This document shows, piece by piece, positions 25,101 to 34,100 of a stretch of DNA of 64,000 nt. Both the position numbers and the translations under genes were made by a program. Every line of letters starts with the position of its first letter. Positions within the stretch are counted from its first letter, which is position 1. Origin of the DNA: Colius striatus (lineage: Eukaryota > Chordata > Aves > Coliiformes > Coliidae); NCBI RefSeq assembly GCF_028858725.1, contig NC_084760.1, positions 78,622,367 to 78,686,366 on the forward strand. Direction: 5' to 3'. The notes beneath the pieces are model-generated. The model did not search any database. It saw only the letters and a list, made by a program, of their open reading frames with translations, and was not told the origin of the DNA.

Positions 25101-28100
25101 GTAGCGTTCATTAGTTTTCTCCTCCAGCATGAGGTTTCTTGTTGCACATTTTGAATCTTCTCTTCTGCTGTCATGCCATAGGGCACAGTTTGGACTTGGA
25201 AGAGGAGGATGGGGAGTGGATAGAAGTTTGGTAATGAGACAGCATGCATACTGATTTGATCCTGGTCAGGGAAATGCTTTATCTCTTTGCTGCTGGGAAG
25301 GTGTTTCATGGAGCTCTGTTGACCCACTTCATGAATATGTTTTTAGATGCTATTCAGGTGTACAGATACACTCTTACCACTTCTCCAGAGAGAAGGTTAT
25401 TGGAGTGCCTGGTGTCTCATTGCTAGCTTATAATCTCCTGGTGTTGATGTACTTCCTCTCTTTTTTCCAGGGGGACATTTTGTCTGCAAAACCTTTGACC
25501 TGTTTACTCCATTCAGCGTGGGACTTATTTATCTGCTGTATTGCTGCTTTGAGCGAGTGTGCATCTTTAAACCTGTAACAAGCCGCCCTGCTAATTCGGA
25601 AAGGTGAGATTCTTGAGCGTAGGAGACTACTAAAGAAACCCTGTCCTCTAAATATAGTGGTGGATTAATTTGGGTAAGTCTAGTGGAAGATCGGTGATCT
25701 GCCTCAAGTGGCAAGAGTCTCACTGGAGGAAACATTTTAGATATTTAGCCAGTTATGGTTTGACAAGATATTTACCCTTCTGGGGATAAAGCAGTGGAAC
25801 TGAGTATGCAATAAGTTTTGTTTTGCATGAAGCAACTACAGCAGCAGTGAAGCTAGAGCATATTACATGTGTTATCATTGTACCTGTCAAGTGTAGCAGA
25901 ATTGATTAACTGCTAGAGGAAGGTCTGTGGGGTTTTCAATACAGTTTTTTCCCAGTCTTTCCAGAGCATAGAAAACGTATAATGACTTTATGATAGGTGA
26001 GATTGCACCTTCCTGAGGGATACCCAAGAGTAAAGAATTCCCGGGCTTTGGGAGAGTGTCCTGAAAAGGGGAGTGTGGCAGGAAGGTTGGCTGCATGGAG
26101 GAGCTGGCCACACGTGATGTCTGTGCCTTGTTGTGCAGGTACGTGATATGCAAAGGGCTGAAGCTGGGCATCGATGATGTGCGGGACTATCTCTTCACGG
26201 TGAACATCAAGCTCAACCAGCTGCGCAACTCTGACGTGGATGTCAACCTTGTTGTCCCCTTGAACGTAATCAAAGGCGACCAGGATTTCTACGATTACAT
26301 TGTCCAGTCCAATGAAAAGTGAGTGCCCATAGGAAATGAGGGATGCTGGCTGGCAGCAGCTTAACCGACGTGGCTTTCAGCTGTAGCTTCTTCCACTCAT
26401 GGAGATGCTTGTCGATGCTGCTACTCTGCTCTGCTGTTGCTCCCTGAGAGACTTAGCAGAGCAGAGGGACCCTGTGCAGAGAGAAATGCCGTGTACTGTT
26501 AGTAACTGTTTGACCTCCAAGTGCTGCATAGAAAAGAAAGGAGGCTACTGCCTAGTTCTTTCCATTGGTCTTCCTGTCACTTTCAATCATGTTGGCAGTG
26601 AGCCGTCACTGCTCTGAGGATCAGACTGTCTCCCCTCTGTTGTCTCAGCACTCTTTCTTGTTTTGCACAGTAAAGCAATCTTGGTCCCTGACTGAAACTT
26701 ATCTCTTTCTTTCAGCCACTGCAAAGTTCAGATAAAGGCACTGGCCAAAATTCGTGCCTTTGTTCAAGACACGTGAGTACATTTCTCTGACTTTCTGTGA
26801 GGACTGAATTAACCTGCTATAAATGAATTGCTTTGCCCTTCCTGAATGCAGTGTTGGTTTGAGCTGGTGCTTGACTTGGCCATTGGAGCAACAAATGTGA
26901 ATAGATTTTTTAGGTAGCTCAGTTTGTCTCTCTGCCTTATTTGCAGGAACGTATGGGTAGCTAGAAGAGTCCTGAAAGTTGATGCTATATTATCACCCTT
27001 GTTGAGGAGGCTTCCATGCAATGCATGATTTCCATTTCCTATAAATGGGCCTACTTCTTAGCAGTTACTTACAAAAGTAACTCCCAGCTGGTATGTTCAA
27101 TTCCACAGTAACCATCTAAGCTGGATGTGGTTGTAGCTCTTCATTTTCCAGGGGCAATTCTAAGTGTCTAAATTACATACTTAGAATGGCCTAAAGCTTA
27201 TGTTGTGAATATCTTGCATAGAACTAAAGCCATTGCAATGTGTAGCTTTTGCCCTGGCAAGACTTTTCTGTTCAGCTGTCATTCAGAGAGAAAATGTAGT
27301 AAAGCTGAATAAGTCTGGTAGCCTGGAATTATCTACAAGTTAATCCTAATTTTGACACTGTTTTTGAGTGGCCTTCAGCAGGTCTTCATAGCTACTGTAA
27401 ACAGGGCTATGCACCCACCTCTTGGAGATTAGCATAAGTCAATACCAATACATAACTTCTTGAAAGTGTTGATGCCTCACAGGGCTTTCATGGGATGGAG
27501 TGGTGGCTGCTAATCAGTTGGGCAGACCACGAGACAACGGTTAACATGGGGACTGGAGATGAGCAGGGGCTGGGTAGGGAAGGCAGCATCCTCTTCTGTG
27601 TGACCTGTTGAGGAAGAGTGCATGTTTGTCACTCACAAGCTAGATGCTGAAAGATGCAAATGTTACAGAGCTGAGATATGGACTGCTGCAAGAGTGAGGA
27701 AGTTTCATCATCTTAACAATCTGCTACCTTTCTCTAGGACACTGATTGAGCCACGACAGGCTGAAATCCGAAAGGAGTGTCTCCAGCTATGGGGGGTAAG
27801 TAAGCTGTCAAATGGTGAGGTGAGAAGGTGCCCTTGCTCTGGTAAAACATGAATGGAGCTGCAGTACACACAGGACCTTGTGGACAGAGGTTTCATACAT
27901 TGTCTTGTGGGAAAGTCAGAGACAGTTCTGTGCTCTTCATGTAAGTAAACAGTATGTTTCTGAATCTCCATTGAGAGCTGGGCAGAGAGGAACCTCATGA
28001 GGTTCAACAAGGGCAAGTGCAGAGTCCTGCACCTGTGGAGGAAGAACCCCATGCACCAGTACAGGCTGGGGGTCAAACTGCTGAAGAGCAGCTCTGTAGA

Positions 28101-31100
28101 GAGAGACCTGGGAGTCCTGGTTGATAATAAGCTAAACATGAGCCAGCAATGTGCCCTCATGGCCAAGAGGGCCAATGGCATCCTGGGATGCCTCAAGAAG
28201 AGTGTGGCCAGCAGGTTAAGGGAGGTTCTTCTCCCCCTCTCCTCTGCCCTGATGAGGCCTCATCTGGAGTCCTGTGTCCAGTTCTGGGCTCCTCAGCTCA
28301 AGAGGTACAGGGAACTTCTGGAGAGAGTCCAGTGCAGGGCCACCAAGATGATCAGGAGACTGGAACATCTTTCATATGAGGAAAGGCTGCGGGAACTGGG
28401 GCTGTTTAGTCTGGAGAAGAGGAGATTGAGGGAGATGTCATTAATATTTACAGATACCTAAATGGTGGATGTCAGGAGGTTGAGGCAGTGCTTTTTTCTG
28501 TTGTATGCAGTGTACAGGACAAGGGGTGATGGAATGAAACTGGAACACAAAAAGTTCTGCTTAAACATAAGGAAAAACTATTTCACTGTGAGGGTGATGG
28601 AGCGCTGGCACAGGCTGCCCAGGGAGGGCGTGGAGTCTCCTTTTCTGAAAGTTTCCAAAATTACTTGGATGCATTCCTGTGTGACGTGATCTAGGTGGAC
28701 CTGCTTTATCAGTGGGGTTGGACTAGATGATCTCTAGAGGTCCTTTCCAATCCCTACCATTCTATGATTCTATGGTTATGTGTATGGTTCAACTGAGCAA
28801 GACTGCCTTACTGCAGTAGAGAGTTATTTCATCAAATAGAGAGGGAACTCAGTAACCTAGTTCCCAAGCAGCAGAGCTCTTCAAAAGCTTTTGTTTTTGA
28901 GCCTGCACTTTATCTTGGCTGAGCTTTTGACTGCAGTGGGGCCATAGATGTAGCAGTCAGTTTCACAGGCTAATTGTGTGTCTTCAGTGAAACAGTGTTT
29001 CATCAGAACATGCAGGAAACCAAAGCTTTAGCCTGAAACTTTTGGAAGTTCCCTGTTGTTTCTGGTGATACCTGCTATGCCTACATTAAATTTGCAAATT
29101 TAATGACCTCTGGAGTACCAAGAGTAGGACTTTCAGGGTGCAGATGTTCTGTCATGTATTGAAACCAGAAAGGTACCTATAAATGTGACAAAGTATGTGA
29201 CATGTGACATGACAAATGTGACTGGTTATAAATAATTTGGATTTGTTTTCAGATTCCTGATCAGGCTCGTGTTGCTCCTTCTTCTTCAGATCCCAAGTCC
29301 AAGTTCTTTGAGCTGATCCAGGTGAGACCTTACCCTGAAGCTTTTTCTGAGTCCTTTCATACTAGTAGAACTTTTCCCTGTAGGAACTAAGAGATGAAGA
29401 AGCTAGTCCTTGATTACTGTTTCATGTAGAAGTTGCATTTACTCACCCCTTGGTGCATAGTGTCTAATTTGTCTTTTCCACGCTTTGCTCTGTAGGGCAC
29501 AGACATTGATACCTTCAGTTATAAACCCACTCCTCTGAATCCCAGCACCCTGGAGAAGATTCGTCAAGTATTAGATTACCGCTGTATGGTGTCTGGAAGT
29601 GAGCAGAAGTTCCTCTTGGGGCTGGGGGTAAGTGCTGAGGACAGTTCAGGAGTTTAGCCGGTTTCTTTGAATGCTGCTATTCTGCTTTGCAGTTTTATCC
29701 CATCCTTTCCTGTCCTCAAAGGACAGAAGGGATCCCCGTCAGGAGTCTGTGAGACTGCTATTTATTTTAAGTTTCTTTCTCCTGACTTCATTCCTTTTCA
29801 CACTAATTAACCCTGGTTTTGTAACCGCAGCCTACACAGAGACCTGTGCTCCTACTAGTATCTCTAATTATCTTCACTGTTCTTTTAAAGGTGTTCTATT
29901 TCTAGTTTTTGTGAGGGTATGAAAAGTCACTGGCAGATTAGAATCAGTGGTTTTGTTCCTTTGCTGTAGAGATTAAGGTTTTTCCTTAGAAACTGCCTGT
30001 GATAGACTAGGACCAACAGATTCTCTGAGGGCTGCTCTACAGTTAGTCAGATGTCTCTCCTCCACCTCTGCCCTCATGAAACTTTGGCTGAAGCTGACTC
30101 TGCCTTCTACATGCAGAAATCTCAGATCTACACCTGGGACGGCCGCCAGTCAGATCGTTGGACAAAGCTGGATTTGAAAACTGAGCTGCCACGAGATACC
30201 CTTCTCTCTGTGGAGATTGTTCATGAGCTGAAAGGAGAGGTAGGAGGCTATTCTCTCCCTTACCATGTGGCTGCAAATCTGATGAGCAGTTTTGCCTATT
30301 CTCCACAAGATATTGCAAAATAAATGTTGTCTTGCACTTGGCAGGTGCAGGGTTTTTTTATGTATCATGTTTAGAGAAACTATATTGGTTAAGTTCTTTC
30401 TTTCTGTCCAGTGCTAGATACACGAGCTTTTAACATAATTTTGAAAACACTTGATATGGTGCTGTCATCCTACATTTCAGCAGCAGCTGACACTGCCAAC
30501 GTGACTTCACGTATTCTGTGGCTTTTTGGGTACATAACTGCTCAGTAGTGATTGCAGGGTTTGAGGGAGAAGGTTCTCAATGGTATATTTCCAGTGTAAC
30601 GTATTGCTACTGTAGTGGGTCTGGGACGGTAGTGATTTTCCACAGCAGCTCCTGCAGTGCAGGAGCAGGAAGGGGAGGCGAGATTCATTTCTGGCCTTCC
30701 CAAAGCAACCGCTACGCGTACTGAAGCCCTGCTTCTCGGGAGGTGGCTGGACATCGCTGCTGATGGGAAGTACAGAGTAACAGCTTTATCTGCTTTTGCT
30801 TTGCTTCCCGCGTGCGCGGCTTTGCTGCTTATTTATTAAACTGCTTTTATCTCAACCCACGAGACTCCCATCTTATTTTCTCCCCTTCCCTGGCTTGCTG
30901 AGGAGGTGGGGGATAAAGTGGTGTGGTGGGCACCTGGCATCCAGCCAGGCTCAAACTACCACAGCTACCTGGGAGTTTGTCCTCTGGCATCTCAGATGAG
31001 GGTGCTGTAGTTACTGAGTTTTGTGCTGGGGCACCTGATAAGGCACAGAGCTGGTGATGGCAGCTGTGGTCCTGCCCTGTCTCCCTCCCCTGAGGTGGAA

Positions 31101-34100
31101 CTGTGCAGTAGAGATACACCACTTCTTGCAGGTTGGCAGATGACTGTGCAATGGGCAGCAGGGAATTTGCGTGCTTCTGGTATCTCAAAAAGTGCTTTCT
31201 TGCTCAAATGATGTCCTGTCAAAAAAGGACTTATAAATCAAAGCTGAAATAGCAACAGTGTAAAGTCTCTGTGTTGCTCTTCCTAGGGGAAAGCCCAGCG
31301 AAAAATCAGTGCCATCCACATCCTTGATGTCCTGGTGCTGAATGGTAATGATGTTCGGAAGCAGCACTTCAACCAGAGGTATGTGGGATCTGGAGATGCT
31401 TCTCTCTTGTACATGATGAGGAGCGACTGGGAAACAGCATTCACACTAAAAGCAGAATGCTGAGCACAGGGAGACAAGTGCATTCAGCTGAAATGCTGCT
31501 ATAAAGATCCAACTGTGAGTGAACCCACTCTGAAGTGAAGTGTGTGTGGCCTTTTCCAACTGTACCCTGTCTGTGTGTGAGGGCAGGATTGGCTCATTTC
31601 TTAGTCTGGGGTGAGCCAGGCATGGTCTGGGTAAACCGGGCATCCAGAGAATATGAATGAGCACAGCTGGTAACTGGCTGGAACTAGCCCCTCAGTTTCC
31701 TTTCTCAGAGACACGATGTCTCTACTAGTTCTGCTTTCCTCCTGATATATCAATGTGTTCAGCACCAAATGGGCTCACAGAGGAAGCTGTGGAGACCCAT
31801 TGCTAATAATACCCAGTAATGCTGGGCACTGAGCTGGGAGGGTAGGGTGAAAAAAGTCTTGCTCAGTGTCTGTCTGACAATCAATGGATGCAGTCTGCAT
31901 GTACTGAAGTGTCTAATCGGTTATTCAGCTGAAACAGTTAACTACTTGCTGTGCCAAAGATCTGGCTAAATTGCTAGAGTCTCTTTTAATTTCCATTCAG
32001 GATTCAGCTGGCAGAGAAGTTTGTCAAAGCTGTTTCTAAACCTAGCCGGCCAGATATGAACCCCATCCGGTGAGTGACAGCGCCCGGCCTGCTTTGGTTT
32101 TGGTGGGTTGGAGGGTGAAGGACCTGATAAGGAGCCGAGGGGGAGTTAAAGTTCAAGCCGAATTCATAGTTCTGTTATGTTGTATGGAAGGAAGCTAAAA
32201 GCCCTTTAAATATCTAAGATGAGGGGCAATAGCAGCGAAGTTATGTCGTCCTTTCACATATCAAACAGCCGTGTTTTTATCATAGGTTGATTGGCTTGTG
32301 CTGGTTTCAAATGTGCTAGAGTTGGTCCAGAACCCAGTTAGCTTAATCATTGCAAAGACTTAATATGTCCTTGTCTGCCTAAAGGGTCAGCAGCAGTACA
32401 GAGATGCCAAGTTAGTCAATACGTGAAGTGCTGACCAGCATTTACTGTCTCTTATAGCCTGAGGAGAAGGCTTTAGTTACAATCCCAAGAAAGTTCCTGA
32501 CAAAGGGCTTCAGCTTGCTTTGCCTCCTGACCTTCCACTTCATTAATTCTGCTATGGTGAAGCATAAGAGCATTATCGTGCTGCATATTGGATAGATATT
32601 GTGGACAAAACAGCTGCTGTTTCAGAAGTCAAACTGTTGTGATGCTGTGAGAGAAGTTGGAGGAAGGGAAAGAGGATGTTCTTCTTGGTGGCATAATGAA
32701 AGATAATGAGTAGGAACTCAATTAAACTAAGACAGTTGCAATAATAGGAAAGTGAAGTGAGAATAGCTGTGGAAAAGGGTTATAGAGGAGAGGGTTCCTG
32801 TACTGCTCTTGTGAAACTGTGCTCTTTGAAAGCCTGGTGCTTGTAGCAGTGCACTGCAAACGAGTGGTTAGGGTGGCAGATCAAAGGGAGTGCTTTTGAA
32901 ACTTTCTGATTGTCTTTGTCTCAGAACAACAAAATCAAAAGCAGTTTGACATAATGAGAATGATGACCCCAAATCATCTTTACTAATTAAAAAACAAAAC
33001 AAAACAAAGCAAGGCCTTGTTTTTACCTCAGGGTAACTAATGAGTTTGTGGCTTCCCTGAGGATAATGTTGGGCAGTTCAGAACCTGCCTGGTGCTCACT
33101 TTGGTGAATTTACCCCATGGGAAAACCGAAGCACCTGACTTGGGTTCTTCCTTTTCTGTACACTCAGCCTAAGGTAAAAATGCCCAGCTTCCTTAGCAGC
33201 CAGGGTGCTCTTGTGCTGTGTACTGCAGCCCAGTCACGAGCATACAGCTGTCAGGTTTTCTCAAGCCAGGAGAGATAAGGCACTCAAGCATAAGATTGAG
33301 AAGAAGGGTGAACCTCATTCATGCCTGACCACCTACCTCATGCTCTACACAATGATCTGGTTGACTGCTCCCTGTAGCTGGGACGAAAAAGAGAGTGGTT
33401 TAAATTTATTTTTAATTGTATTTTTGTCTTTTTTTCCCTGCAGAGTGAAGGAAGTGTACAGATTGGAGGAAATGGAGAAGATCTTTGTGAGGTAAGAGAC
33501 GAGTACAAATGAGAGGCTCCTTGGCCCACGGAGGTTACTAGCCGCCAGTGCGCAGGAATGGGAGGGATGTGCTGACCTATGCTTGAGGAGTCCTGGAGGA
33601 AGAGCTGTTAGAGCTGCTGCAACTGGTGGCTGCTGTTTCTGAAATGCTGATGGCTTGGAGCATCATCCTGCTGAGTTCTGATGCCATAGCTGTGGCCAAT
33701 ATGCTTTACAACCGTAGAAGTAGCAACAGCACTTGAATTTATGTGCAGAAGTGTCAGTGGCTTCTGGGTGGCTTGAGAAATTAAGAGTTCATATCTGAAA
33801 TGGGAACCTCATTTGGATTAAGTATAGTACATCATCATAGATCCTTCACTGCAACACTCGGTTTGCTGCCTAACCCAGACGGCTCAGGCTGGTTTCTGTA
33901 GCCGTGTTGGGCAGGCAGGGTGGTGAATCCTCCAGGATGTCATGATCTTGTCCTGTCCTGTGTGGTGCTGTCAGTTTTCACTGTGACACCCTGGAGGAGG
34001 GTGCGCAGGTGGCTTGGTGTGTGCAAGAGGATGGGAACAGAGGAATCTCCATCACTGCCTTCTCTCAATGTTTAGGTTAGAGATGAAAGTCATCAAGAGC

